Assembly: GCA_023666945.1 (NCBI GenBank)
Contig: JAMPAY010000005.1
Coordinates: 62,001 to 126,000 of the forward strand
Origin: Paludibacter sp.
GTDB lineage: Bacteria > Bacteroidota > Bacteroidia > Bacteroidales > Paludibacteraceae
Reading direction: 5' to 3'
Length of the DNA: 64,000 nt
The position numbers were made by a program, and so were the translations under genes. Shown in pieces: positions 18,301 to 26,075 of the stretch. Within the stretch, counting starts at the first letter, position 1; the number at the start of each line of letters is the position of its first letter. The notes under the pieces are model-generated. The model was not told the DNA's origin. It did no database searches and saw only the letters and a list, made by a program, of their open reading frames with translations.

Positions 18301-18608
18301 AAGAAATGCTGCCGGGCTATAATATACCCTACGATTATACTTCCGCTACGATGGCTAACTACTATTACTATCTCGGTGAAACAGAAAAGGCAAATAAGAT
18401 AATGCTTAATGTGGCAGATAATTGTGTGGAATACCTGAATTGGGGAGCATCGCTCAATCGTAATCTGCGCAGGAATGTGTCACAGACTTTAGGTCATTAT
18501 GCGGCAGTGTTAGGCTTTGCATTGCAGAGTTGGGAACGCGAAGGAATGGATGAATTGTTCGAACAATACTATCCTTTTTATAGTCAGTATACTTCTGTTG
18601 AACGATAA
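15363..18608 (+). CDS. DUF2723 polytopic membrane protein, probable glycosyltransferase
   Basis: 1081 residues. About a dozen transmembrane helices fill residues 10-360 and 560-690; the rest is a soluble, probably periplasmic domain with TPR-like helices near 960-1060. The start with TASFWDCGEFISSAFKL and GHPPGAPFF holds the conserved Asp-Cys-Gly-Glu and matches DUF2723, which is built like GT-C enzymes of the protein O-mannosyltransferase type. From the family, the likely job is to move a sugar from a lipid carrier onto protein or glycan on the periplasmic side; the acidic motif in the first loop fits a GT-C active site. Its place straight after two rhamnose genes suggests a link to surface or protein glycosylation, which is inference. 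Confidence 0.82.
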   Translation: MKHYKLWNQVCGWVAFAVAAVTYLLTIEPTASFWDCGEFISSAFKLDVGHPPGAPFFMLMGHFASLFASDVSHVAMCVNALSALASAFTILFLFWTITALAKKLVVGKDEEITVWKAVSILGAGMVGALAYTFSDTFWFSAVEGEVYASSSLFTAIVFWLILKWEEKADEEGSDRWLVLIAYLMGLSIGVHLLNLLTIPAIVLVYYFRKYDFSWKGTIIALLASVGILAVVLYGIIPGSVQMACWFELLFVNGFGCPFNTGVLVYIVLVLGALIWAICETYTGNSLLRMNISFVMAITLVGIPFFGEHILLGLVLIAALCGILWGLHSRISARFLNTAVLMITVILIGYSSYAAIVIRSSADTPMDQNSPDNVFSLKYYLNREQYGDRPLLWGATYNAPVALRVEGNMCIPIEKTGHAQYAPAPKTAEDTKDHYIITGYKTSYQMQKEFEMLFPRMYSADGRHAQAYKDWAEVKGTRVRYEYCGQMKTDYKPTFAENMRFFFRYQCNYMYWRYFMWNFAGRQNDLQGYGDIHKGNWISGIPMIDNARLGDQSTLPKELRENKGHNVYYMLPLLLGLLGIVYQVGKRKEGMQSFSITFLLFFLTGLAIVVYLNQTPYQPRERDYAYAGSFYAFCIWIGLAVPALTEWIAGFFKKDNATLCTAIATLTTILCLGVPALMAQQNWDDHDRSNRYACRDFGANYLKSCDANGIIFSNGDNDTFPLWYNQEVEGVGTDLRVCNLSYLQTDWYIGQMKRPYYESAALPITWEPKDYMPGKNEVVYVDNKVGAAIDVQTAFQFVRSDDARTKREGENYIPSNKLYIPVNKQEAMSASTFASDGACRYDSTQLAERLDISLKRRLTRSEMMVLEMLSSNHWQRPIYFAVTVGNDYYQGLEKYFELTGLAYQVTPVASEDGQPRVNVDKMYDNMMHKFCYGNVNHEGIYIDENLMRMCRTHRMMFAQLAEALISQRDNAKAIEVLDYAEEMLPGYNIPYDYTSATMANYYYYLGETEKANKIMLNVADNCVEYLNWGASLNRNLRRNVSQTLGHYAAVLGFALQSWEREGMDELFEQYYPFYSQYTSVER

Positions 18609-18627
18609 GTTGCGAGTATAGCACTCT

Positions 18628-19539
18628 ATGGACAAGGTTCGAAAAAATATATTGGAATGTATCGGAGGTACGCCTATGGTGCGTATCAATCGATTATGTC
18701 CTAACCCCAATGTACGTATTTATGCCAAACTGGAAGGGTTTAATCCTACAGGAAGCATCAAAGACCGTATTGCGCTGCAAATGATAGAGTGTGCAGAACG
18801 TGAGGGAAGACTTACTCCTGGAAAGACTATTATAGAACCCACCTCCGGTAATACGGGTATTGGTCTTGCTATCGTAGGTATTGTCAAGGGGTATCCCGTA
18901 GAAATAGTAATGAGTAAGGCGGTTTCTATTGAACGTCGCAAAATTATTCGTTCCTATGGTGCTAAAGTTATTCTCACGCCTGCTGAGGAAGGTACGGATG
19001 GTGCAATCCGTTTGGCTCGTAAAATGGTAACCGAACAGCCGGATAAGTATTTTATGCCCGACCAGTTTACAAATGCAGCCAATTACTTGGCCCACTATCA
19101 GAATACAGCTTTAGAGATATGGCAACAAACCCAAGGGAAGATCGATTATTTGGTTTGTGCCTTAGGCACATCCGGTACAATCATGGGTCTATCACGCTTT
19201 CTGAAACAGATGAAACCCGATATCAAGGTTGTATGCGCTCATCCTATCAAAGGGCACTATATCCAAGGGCTGAAGAATATGGAAGAGGCTATCGTGCCGG
19301 AAATATATAGCCCCGAACAAATCGATTTCCAAGAAATGGTAGAAAGCGAGGAGGCTATTGCCATGGCACGCTCTATTATTAAGCAAGAAGGTATCTTTGC
19401 AGGAATGAGTAGTGGGGCTGCTTTGTTGGCGGCAATACGAACGGCTGAACATATTGAGAGCGGTAATATAGTAGTTGTTTTTCCCGATAGAGCTGAGAAA
19501 TACTTAAGCACTACTATGTTTGAGCAGTTTAACGATTGA
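18628..19539 (+). CDS. cysM: Cysteine synthase, PLP-dependent
   Basis: 303 residues, the short CysM-like form. Lys45 in PTGSIKDR binds PLP; TSGNTGIGLA near 72-81 is the substrate-binding loop and GTSGTIMG near 175-182 the phosphate-binding loop. It makes cysteine from O-acetylserine (or O-phosphoserine) and sulfide. It starts 19 bases after the DUF2723 gene and ends before a strong terminator, so it is the last gene of the rfbDC operon although it has no obvious functional link to it. CysK and CysM cannot be separated firmly from sequence alone. Confidence 0.88.
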   Translation: MDKVRKNILECIGGTPMVRINRLCPNPNVRIYAKLEGFNPTGSIKDRIALQMIECAEREGRLTPGKTIIEPTSGNTGIGLAIVGIVKGYPVEIVMSKAVSIERRKIIRSYGAKVILTPAEEGTDGAIRLARKMVTEQPDKYFMPDQFTNAANYLAHYQNTALEIWQQTQGKIDYLVCALGTSGTIMGLSRFLKQMKPDIKVVCAHPIKGHYIQGLKNMEEAIVPEIYSPEQIDFQEMVESEEAIAMARSIIKQEGIFAGMSSGAALLAAIRTAEHIESGNIVVVFPDRAEKYLSTTMFEQFND

Positions 19540-19560
19540 AAAAATTAAAACATATTATAT

Positions 19561-19597
19561 AAAAGCGGGTGTCTTTATAACGAAGATACCCGCTTTT
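19561..19597 (+). terminator. Strong terminator after cysM
   Basis: A 15-bp stem (19561-19575 with 19583-19597), one G-U pair, 7-base loop, with A-run before and T-run after. It ends the rfbDC-DUF2723-cysM operon. Confidence 0.88.
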
Positions 19598-19784
19598 ATT
19601 GTTTACAATGTAAAAATAGAAACTCATTATATATATATACCTTTATATCTATGCCCCCAAAAAAACTACCTTTGTACGACTTTGTGCCATCTTAATGCCA
19701 TATCAATGAGATTTTACTCCCTTCCGATTACTTTATTTGTCTTGTATTTCGCAATTCGATGTTAAGGAGAACAGAAAAAATCCG

Positions 19785-19793
19785 TATCTTTGC
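19785..19793 (+). promoter_or_regulatory. Promoter -7 box for the lipoprotein gene
   Basis: TATCTTTGC, 19 bases upstream of the start codon. No clear TTTG stands at the right distance; a second -7-like TACCTTTG is at 19667-19674. Confidence 0.5.
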
Positions 19794-19812
19794 ACACATA
19801 AATCTTTAGTAT

Positions 19813-20940
19813 ATGAAATTAAAACCTATTTTATTCCTTATGGGAGTGTTGATGTTGATAACGGCATGTCAGACGCATAAAGTTGTAACGGAATCACTTG
19901 TGCCCTCTGGATTACCACAGCCGGATACTACGCTCATTCCTGCTTTTTCTGGAGAATTACTCTATCTTTTTGGGCGTGAGTATATGGCTATGTATGATAC
20001 TCTTTCCGATAAATTTGATACTCCTGAAGCCGCTTTGATTCGTCAACAAAATGTCTCTATGAGTGACTATATCGAACAACGTCTGATAACATTCTTTCCT
20101 GAGGTTGCTTATACGGGAATGGTCAAGAAATGGAAAATAATCGCAGAACAATTGGTGCAACAAGATGAAGCGGATATACTACTTTTTAATAACGAAGAAT
20201 TAGGAATGCAACAAATCCGAAAAGGAGTTCTTCCTCTTGGGAAAAACGATAAACAGGAGGCTGTATTCCTGCAACTGACCGAAGAAGAATCTGCGGTCTT
20301 TCGTCAACTCAATACCTTGGCAAACGCTGCGAGAATGGCTGTTCCTAACGATTTGCCAGATGTTACATATAGCTTGCAACATCCCGACAACGAATCGTTT
20401 GCGCCTGATATACATTCCTCTTTTGAGGAGGAAAATATACTTGTATCCTTGTTGCTTGCCGGTGGACCTTATGCTTTTTATCGTGTGATACTTTCTAAGA
20501 AAAGGGCGGAAACGAAAGCCAAGGAATACTATGCCGGTGATACGTATGCCGGCAAGTTGGGAGATGCATTCAAACATACGTATGTTAATATATTACTCAC
20601 TGCATATCTTAGCGAAGAGATAGCCAAATTCGTTATGAATGATGTGTGGGAACAATGGCATATCAATGCCCCTTGCGACCGATATATGGATCTCCATAAC
20701 AACTATATTGGCAGGCATGCGCGATATATGGAATTGCATGGAACGTCCGATGATTGGAACGTATGGGCACAGAACGTCTATAACTTTATTCAAGATACAC
20801 TCTCCAATTCCTCCTATCAAACCTGGTCGCATGAGACACCGCTCTTCCAAATTAACTATGATCTGCGCAAAACACCCGCTGATAAGTATATTTATTGGAA
20901 CAAGGAGCTCACACTTCCTAATGACTCAACTGCACAATAA
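19813..20940 (+). CDS. Lipoprotein of unknown function
   Basis: 375 residues. The signal peptide ends in a lipobox, ITAC, with Cys19 as the lipidated residue. The mature protein is mainly helical, with no repeat or catalytic motif that I recognise. A short hydrophobic stretch near 214-226 (VSLLLAGGPYAFY) may be a buried helix. It stands alone between its own promoter and a perfect 26-bp hairpin, so context gives no role. It is likely anchored in the outer membrane or inner membrane, facing the periplasm. Confidence 0.75.
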   Translation: MKLKPILFLMGVLMLITACQTHKVVTESLVPSGLPQPDTTLIPAFSGELLYLFGREYMAMYDTLSDKFDTPEAALIRQQNVSMSDYIEQRLITFFPEVAYTGMVKKWKIIAEQLVQQDEADILLFNNEELGMQQIRKGVLPLGKNDKQEAVFLQLTEEESAVFRQLNTLANAARMAVPNDLPDVTYSLQHPDNESFAPDIHSSFEEENILVSLLLAGGPYAFYRVILSKKRAETKAKEYYAGDTYAGKLGDAFKHTYVNILLTAYLSEEIAKFVMNDVWEQWHINAPCDRYMDLHNNYIGRHARYMELHGTSDDWNVWAQNVYNFIQDTLSNSSYQTWSHETPLFQINYDLRKTPADKYIYWNKELTLPNDSTAQ

Positions 20941-20962
20941 TATAATCTTACTCACACGCATT

Positions 20963-21019
20963 GGTACCATATAGCATAGAGAGCAGGCAATTAGCCTGCT
21001 CTCTATGCTATATGGTACC
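20963..21019. terminator. Perfect 26-bp hairpin between convergent genes
   Basis: 20963-20988 and 20994-21019 are perfect reverse complements around the loop AATTA. The stem begins with GGTACC. It separates the lipoprotein gene from the convergent fabG, so it can stop transcription from both sides. It lacks a long T-tract on either side and is much longer than a usual intrinsic terminator. Confidence 0.8.
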
Positions 21020-21028
21020 GCTTATTTA

Positions 21029-21775
21029 TTAGCAGTTCATTCCTCCGCAACAATGTATGACTTGTCCCGATACATACGACGATAAGTCTGATGCAAGGAA
21101 TAAAGCCACTTTTGCCACTTCTTCGGGAGTACCGCCACGACGCAACGGAATTGTTTGTTCCCATGCTTTACGTTGGTCTTCCGACAATGCTGCAGTCATA
21201 TCAGTCATAATAAATCCCGGGGCTATCGCATTGGCGCGTATACCTCGGCTACCAAGTTCTTTGGCTGTCGATTTGGTTAATCCTATAAGTCCCGCTTTGC
21301 TGGCTGAATAGTTTGCTTGACCGGCATTGCCCGATACACCCACTACCGACGACATGCTGATGATGCTGCCGCCCCTCTGACGCATCATTACGGGAGTGCA
21401 AGCATGAATAAAATTGAATGCTGACTTCAGGTTTACTGTCAGTACTGCATCCCATTGGCTTTCGCTCATTCTCATGAGCAATCCGTCTTTAGTGATACCG
21501 GCATTATTTACCAGTATGTCAATACTTCCGAAATCTTCTACAACTTGTTTAACCACTGCGTGTGTTTCCTCAAAATCGGCGGCATTACTTGCATACGCTT
21601 TCCCCTTCACTCCCAGTGCTTCAATCTCCTTCAGTGTCTGTTCGGAAGTTTCATTGATAACAAGGTCTGTAAAGGCAATATTACATCCTTCTGCAGCAAA
21701 CCGCAACGCAATTGCCTTACCAATACCACGCGCTGCACCGGTTATGAGCGCTGTCTTGTTCTCCAATAGTTTCAT
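21029..21775 (-). CDS. fabG: 3-oxoacyl-[ACP] reductase
   Basis: 248 residues, a classical short-chain dehydrogenase. TGAARGIG near 12-19 binds NADPH, NNAG is near 89-92, and the catalytic Ser-Tyr-Lys is in SSVVG and YSASK. It reduces 3-oxoacyl-ACP in fatty acid elongation. It is the last gene of the minus-strand run outer membrane protein, TPR protein, lptC, fabG, 51 bases after lptC. Isolated SDR assignments can be wrong, but length, motif details and the ending SYVSGQVIHCCGGMNC fit FabG well. Confidence 0.87.
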   Translation of the reverse strand: MKLLENKTALITGAARGIGKAIALRFAAEGCNIAFTDLVINETSEQTLKEIEALGVKGKAYASNAADFEETHAVVKQVVEDFGSIDILVNNAGITKDGLLMRMSESQWDAVLTVNLKSAFNFIHACTPVMMRQRGGSIISMSSVVGVSGNAGQANYSASKAGLIGLTKSTAKELGSRGIRANAIAPGFIMTDMTAALSEDQRKAWEQTIPLRRGGTPEEVAKVALFLASDLSSYVSGQVIHCCGGMNC

Positions 21776-21826
21776 AAATAACGTAATTTGTTAAAGTTAA
21801 TTATTCAAGCGAATCTGGTAGTTCGC

Positions 21827-22396
21827 CTATTCTTCTTCTTTTATTGGGAAAACACCTTTGGGATGCAATATCGAGTACTTTGTCATTTCTTGGTTCGACT
21901 CAAACCCTACACCCGTAATTATCGATGTTTCCCTCGTTATCGTGATGGCAGAATCAGAATATACCCGTCCTGTCTGTTGATTCCAAAAAAGTTGTTCTGT
22001 TTCAAACTCTTCGCCTTGCAGATTGAGGGCATGCACATTGCCGTCAAGTTCCCATAGTTGTGCTACATCCTCATAGCGGGCATAATCGGATTGTAGTGAG
22101 GCTTCTGTTTCTAAGTTCTCGTTGAATTTCTCTAAATAGATACCGTGCGGAAATTCCCAATAAGAAGGCTGTGCTTTGTCATATATGTCCCATTTGGGTG
22201 CCGTGATGCGATAGCGGGTAATTCCAGAGTCTGATATTAGTGTTGTTACCGTATCGGCTGTAAGTACAGGCATAGCCATACGGTCGGTAATGGCATCTAT
22301 GCGAGGTTTTTCATCTTTGCTGCACGATACCAAACAACACAGCATCGCTGTTATTATGACAACGATGCTGTATATATATCGTTTACTGATAGTCAT
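21827..22396 (-). CDS. lptC: LPS export protein LptC
   Basis: 189 residues. A signal/anchor with a lipobox-like LVSC (Cys25) is followed by the LptC beta-jellyroll (about 45-170), with ITAPKWDIYD, ASLQSDYA and DGNVHALNLQGEEFETEQLFWNQ as family signatures. LptC receives LPS from the LptBFG complex in the inner membrane and passes it to LptA. The gene follows the TPR protein after 37 bases; the order coaX, outer membrane protein, TPR, lptC is widespread in Bacteroidales, which supports the call. A lipoprotein form of LptC is common in this phylum. Confidence 0.85.
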   Translation of the reverse strand: MTISKRYIYSIVVIITAMLCCLVSCSKDEKPRIDAITDRMAMPVLTADTVTTLISDSGITRYRITAPKWDIYDKAQPSYWEFPHGIYLEKFNENLETEASLQSDYARYEDVAQLWELDGNVHALNLQGEEFETEQLFWNQQTGRVYSDSAITITRETSIITGVGFESNQEMTKYSILHPKGVFPIKEEE

Positions 22397-22433
22397 GCGA
22401 ATAATCAGTCTAACGTAAGGGACAATTATTATA

Positions 22434-23870
22434 TCAACGGCAAATGGTTGATTCTCCTATCCAACCGCCAACAGTGAAAGGTTTGCCTTTCTGCAATCCG
22501 GCTGCTGCATTGAAGAATATCTCTTCGCTGGTAGGGAAATACTGGCTATAGGTATTAATCAGTTTCTGTGCATCATCGGCACACGATGGATCCACTTGTT
22601 TGGCTTTTGCAAGTTTATCGCATGCAGCCCAAAATACGGTCTTATTCAAGACTGGGTCATCATAGGGTTTGCTCGAAGCATAAAGCATACCTATGAGAAT
22701 GTAGCAACGACCTTGCTTATCGTTATATTCCAACGATTTGCGTGCGTATTGACGCGAAATCGGATAGTTCTTCAGATTTACGAAATAGATGTAGGCTATT
22801 CTATATTGATAGTCGGCTTTATCTTCCGCATTTTCTGCCAAGAGCGTTGCGTTCTCGTAGTATTCCACAGCCCCTTTATAGTCTTCTTTCTTTAAGCACA
22901 TTTTTGCGCAACCGGCAGCCGATTCCTCGGTAGGCTGCAATAAGTGTGCTGCCTCGGCAGCCGCGAAATATACGGGTGATTCGCTGCAATCAACACGACG
23001 ATAGAGTTTCATAATCTTGGTCAGCATCTCTACGTCACCTTTGTTGGTATCAACAACAGCGGCATACAACTCATCTAATTTACTGCAATCGGCTGCTCCC
23101 GATACAGCAAAGATATTGTCGATGTATTCTTTAGTTTGTTTAGCAACGGCAGCATTTTTGTTGGCTGTATTGGCGGCTTGTTTGTTTAGTAGATCCGATA
23201 CCAACTGATAGTCGGCAATGTACTGTTCTGCATATTGCTCAGGATTCGATTTGTATAGTAAGTTCGATAACTCGGCATATTTAGCCAATACAGTTATCTG
23301 ACTCTTCTCGCCCATACCATCAATTGATTGTTTCAACCACTCGTAAGCAGGTTGTTTAAGCGCATCTTCTGTATAGACGTTACAATAATCCAAGGCTTTT
23401 AACCCTAAGATATAGGGAGTGGGGTAGTTTGCATCATTACCGAAATACTTGATACGTTTGTCATACATTTCCATCAAGCGTGTACGCAATACCTCCTTCT
23501 CTTCTTCACTGGTAGCCTGCAAAATTTGCCATGCTATGATTTTCGGACCATAAGTATATATCGACTTATGTGCATTCGGACATGTGGTATATACCATCAT
23601 CCAATACTCAACGGCATCAGCATATTGTTTATTTTTGGCAGACTCCGTAAACAAACTGATATTCTCCAATATCTCTTGTGTTATGACGGGTTCTTCGTCT
23701 GCTGCAGGTTCTTGTTGTTGTGTTTGTACCTCTGTAGATTGTGTCTCTGCTTTGGCTTTTTTGTTGTTCTTTGCCCATCCGAAGGTTGGCAGTGCACACA
23801 CTGCGCCCAACAACATAATACGTGCTGCTGTGCTACCAACGGCGAGGAGTGTTGTTTTGTTTTTATTCAT
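22434..23870 (-). CDS. Secreted tetratricopeptide-repeat protein
   Basis: 478 residues. A signal peptide (about 1-33), a low-complexity stretch rich in Lys, Gln and Glu (about 34-60), then helical pairs over the rest of the chain, clearest near 330-420 where TPR units are recognisable. No catalytic motif. TPR proteins act as protein-protein scaffolds; this one is periplasmic. It lies between an outer membrane barrel and lptC in one operon, an arrangement conserved in Bacteroidales, so a role in envelope assembly is plausible but unproven. Confidence 0.78.
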   Translation of the reverse strand: MNKNKTTLLAVGSTAARIMLLGAVCALPTFGWAKNNKKAKAETQSTEVQTQQQEPAADEEPVITQEILENISLFTESAKNKQYADAVEYWMMVYTTCPNAHKSIYTYGPKIIAWQILQATSEEEKEVLRTRLMEMYDKRIKYFGNDANYPTPYILGLKALDYCNVYTEDALKQPAYEWLKQSIDGMGEKSQITVLAKYAELSNLLYKSNPEQYAEQYIADYQLVSDLLNKQAANTANKNAAVAKQTKEYIDNIFAVSGAADCSKLDELYAAVVDTNKGDVEMLTKIMKLYRRVDCSESPVYFAAAEAAHLLQPTEESAAGCAKMCLKKEDYKGAVEYYENATLLAENAEDKADYQYRIAYIYFVNLKNYPISRQYARKSLEYNDKQGRCYILIGMLYASSKPYDDPVLNKTVFWAACDKLAKAKQVDPSCADDAQKLINTYSQYFPTSEEIFFNAAAGLQKGKPFTVGGWIGESTICR

Positions 23871-23911
23871 AATGCGTATGTTTTGTAGTGTGTATTTTTT
23901 TTAGTTGTGTT

Positions 23912-25129
23912 TTACAACTTACGTTTGAAGAACCAATTTTCCGAAATGGAGGCATTCAAGGTGAATCGCAGATAGTTCTCTTCCAATGTGCTGCGTGTTC
24001 CGCGATGTCCGTATTCAAAAGTGGTGTTTATTACTGTAGCCACATTACGAAGCGGGAAACCTATACCCAAGGTCACCGTAAAGTCTTTGCTGTTAATCTG
24101 AGGAATATACGAATCGGATAGGCTGCTGCCCAAACGGAAAATCATACGTTCAATATATTTTCTGCCATACGGATTGTGACAATATTCCGCTCCGTAAGAA
24201 ATGCGGGCTCGCGATTTTAATGTTCCTACCTCATCGAAATATCTTACTTTATTCCAAGCGGTTTGTTCATAATCTGCAGCCAATGTAAGCCGTCCTGCAT
24301 AGTTATAGGATAAGCCTACACCATAGGTCATAGGTAAATCAAAGCCGGTGGTTGTATTAGCAACCGTATCAGCGGTTATGGTTTCTATCTGCGTAAACCG
24401 ACCGTTCAGTTTGCTTTTGTTTTCAAAAGTTCCTCCCAATACAAAACTGTGTTTGTCAGCAAAGGTGTGAAACAATTGTACACCATAGCGAAAACGCACG
24501 TCGCTTATTTGCATTGTCTTGGTTTGTGAGGTGGAGTTGATACTGCTTTCTGAAAATGCCAATGTTCGTGTGTTTTCTACTTTCCCGAACATATAATAGA
24601 TATTTGCACCGATAGCCACCCAATTCATAATGTTGAACGACAGTCCTGCATATACTTCCGATATACCGCCATTGCCTATATAACTACTGGTGTAAGGGTG
24701 GGGAACTGCAGTTATAGAGTCGGCAATGTCATAGCCGACCATTGAATAGGGCATCAATCCTACGGAAAAACCAATATATTTCCACAATGGGAACTGAATG
24801 GTCAGATATTCCAAATTACCATTCGCTTTGTTGCGTTCACCCATCGCGTCTTGGTAATTCGACCACATGGCACTGGCAGCCAAATCGAACATAAAAGTAG
24901 TGCTATCTACTACACTATACGAGGCAGGTTGTGCAGGATTGATAACAGTTTTTGAGCGCATGCCTATACCAACACCTCCCATACCCCTGTAGGCTCCGGG
25001 AACGTTGTCATTCAGTTCTCCATAGCCGAAACGCGAATATGGAGAAGATGTTGCATTCTGTGCTTGAACTGTCAGACCGGCACATATACACATGCAAGTA
25101 ATTATAATATAGCGGGCAATACGCATCAT
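23912..25129 (-). CDS. Outer membrane beta-barrel protein
   Basis: 405 residues with a signal peptide ending near Ala23 (VQAQ). The mature start SSPYSRFGYGEL, followed by GMGGVGIGMRS and NPAQPASYS, is the conserved N-terminus of a Bacteroidota-specific FadL-like barrel family. Strands alternate to the end, which finishes in the aromatic-containing ISENWFFKRKL. First gene of the run to fabG; its own promoter is at 25144-25175, so it can be expressed without coaX upstream. Its cargo is unknown; the family often accompanies coaX and lptC. Confidence 0.82.
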   Translation of the reverse strand: MMRIARYIIITCMCICAGLTVQAQNATSSPYSRFGYGELNDNVPGAYRGMGGVGIGMRSKTVINPAQPASYSVVDSTTFMFDLAASAMWSNYQDAMGERNKANGNLEYLTIQFPLWKYIGFSVGLMPYSMVGYDIADSITAVPHPYTSSYIGNGGISEVYAGLSFNIMNWVAIGANIYYMFGKVENTRTLAFSESSINSTSQTKTMQISDVRFRYGVQLFHTFADKHSFVLGGTFENKSKLNGRFTQIETITADTVANTTTGFDLPMTYGVGLSYNYAGRLTLAADYEQTAWNKVRYFDEVGTLKSRARISYGAEYCHNPYGRKYIERMIFRLGSSLSDSYIPQINSKDFTVTLGIGFPLRNVATVINTTFEYGHRGTRSTLEENYLRFTLNASISENWFFKRKL

Positions 25130-25143
25130 CTCAAATTTTCATG

Positions 25144-25175
25144 CAAAGGTACAAAATGTTTGCCAAAGTAGCAAA
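25144..25175 (-). promoter_or_regulatory. Promoter of the outer membrane protein-TPR-lptC-fabG operon
   Basis: On the minus strand: TTTG (25175-25172), 20 bases, TACCTTTG (25151-25144), 15 bases upstream of the start codon. Confidence 0.8.
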
Positions 25176-25197
25176 CACCAACGGAGTATTGGCGTTT
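25175..25197 (-). terminator. Weak terminator after coaX
   Basis: ACGCCAA / TTGGTGT, a 7-bp stem with one G-U pair and a 7-base loop on the minus strand, placed between the coaX stop codon and the downstream promoter. The trailing T-run is short, so it may be leaky. Confidence 0.4.
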
Positions 25198-25208
25198 TTT
25201 CTATGTTT

Positions 25209-25943
25209 TTAAGATTTGCTATACTCCAATATGTGGTTCAACCCAATAAGTACCAAGTGTTTTTCCATACGCACTTCTGTTTGCAGATTGGCACTGATAT
25301 AAGGAGCATTACCACCGGTAAGGAAAGTCTGAAAATGTTCCACCCTCTCTTGTAATGTACGCATATATCCTTTTACCTCGAAGGTAACGCCGCGTAAAAC
25401 ACCGGCTGCAATGGCATCACGTGTGTTTTTGCCAAAGAGGGGAATGAGTTGGTGTTCTTCCACTTCTACGGCGGGCAATCGTTTGGTCATCTGTCGGAGT
25501 ACCGACAACCGCATTTTTATTCCGGGGGCTATGTTGCCACCGATGTATTGGTTATTATCATTTACATAATCGTAGGTAATAGCCGATCCTGCATCTATAA
25601 TCAGCAGATTTTCGTTAGGGCACAAGTAGTTGGCTCCCACTGCTGCTGCAAGGCGGTCTTGCCCTAAAGTTTGGGGAGTGTCGTACTTGTTCTCGATAGG
25701 AACCGGAGTTGTGTGGTCAAACAATACAAAGTGTCTGCTATGGCGGTGTAAGGCATTAATTACGGCAGGAGCCGTATGGGCTACAGACGATATAATGCAG
25801 TCCGAAACCGGATAAAGCGAAAATAAGCGTTCTGCATCTACCGATGTAAATGATTTGTAGATGAATGTCTTGAGTAACCGTTCGTCGTCTTGAAAGAGTG
25901 CAACTTTGGTGCGCGAATTACCTTGATCAATACAAAGATTCAT
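25209..25943 (-). CDS. coaX: Type III pantothenate kinase
   Basis: 244 residues from the ATG at 25943. Asp6 in IDQGNS is in the phosphate-binding loop, GQDRLAA near 95-101 holds the catalytic and dimer-interface residues, and IDAGSAITYD near 112-121 is the second ATP motif of the ASKHA fold. It phosphorylates pantothenate in the first step of coenzyme A synthesis. An upstream in-frame ATG at 26009 would add 22 residues and run back through the terminator hairpin of the previous gene, so I reject it. Upstream neighbour is an acyl-CoA ligase, a CoA user, which may be coincidence. Confidence 0.9.
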   Translation of the reverse strand: MNLCIDQGNSRTKVALFQDDERLLKTFIYKSFTSVDAERLFSLYPVSDCIISSVAHTAPAVINALHRHSRHFVLFDHTTPVPIENKYDTPQTLGQDRLAAAVGANYLCPNENLLIIDAGSAITYDYVNDNNQYIGGNIAPGIKMRLSVLRQMTKRLPAVEVEEHQLIPLFGKNTRDAIAAGVLRGVTFEVKGYMRTLQERVEHFQTFLTGGNAPYISANLQTEVRMEKHLVLIGLNHILEYSKS

Positions 25944-26007
25944 GTGTTGTGTTGGGCTTGTTGGGGATATAGAGCGTTGTTGCGATAGGCCGGATATACA
26001 ATAATGC

Positions 26008-26041
26008 AAAACAGATACTGCTTAGTAGCAGCATCTGTTTT
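26008..26041 (-). terminator. Terminator after the acyl-CoA ligase gene
   Basis: A 15-bp stem (26008-26022 with 26027-26041), loop of 4, one G-U pair on the minus-strand transcript and a T-run at its end. It separates the ligase gene from coaX. Confidence 0.82.
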
Positions 26042-26075
26042 ACCATTAGTGATACTTGTTTTGGACATACATGGT

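Noticed and set aside
19628..19640. TA dinucleotide run upstream of the lipoprotein gene
   Set aside because: Short, in an AT-rich intergenic stretch and not between promoter boxes; no reason to call it a switch.
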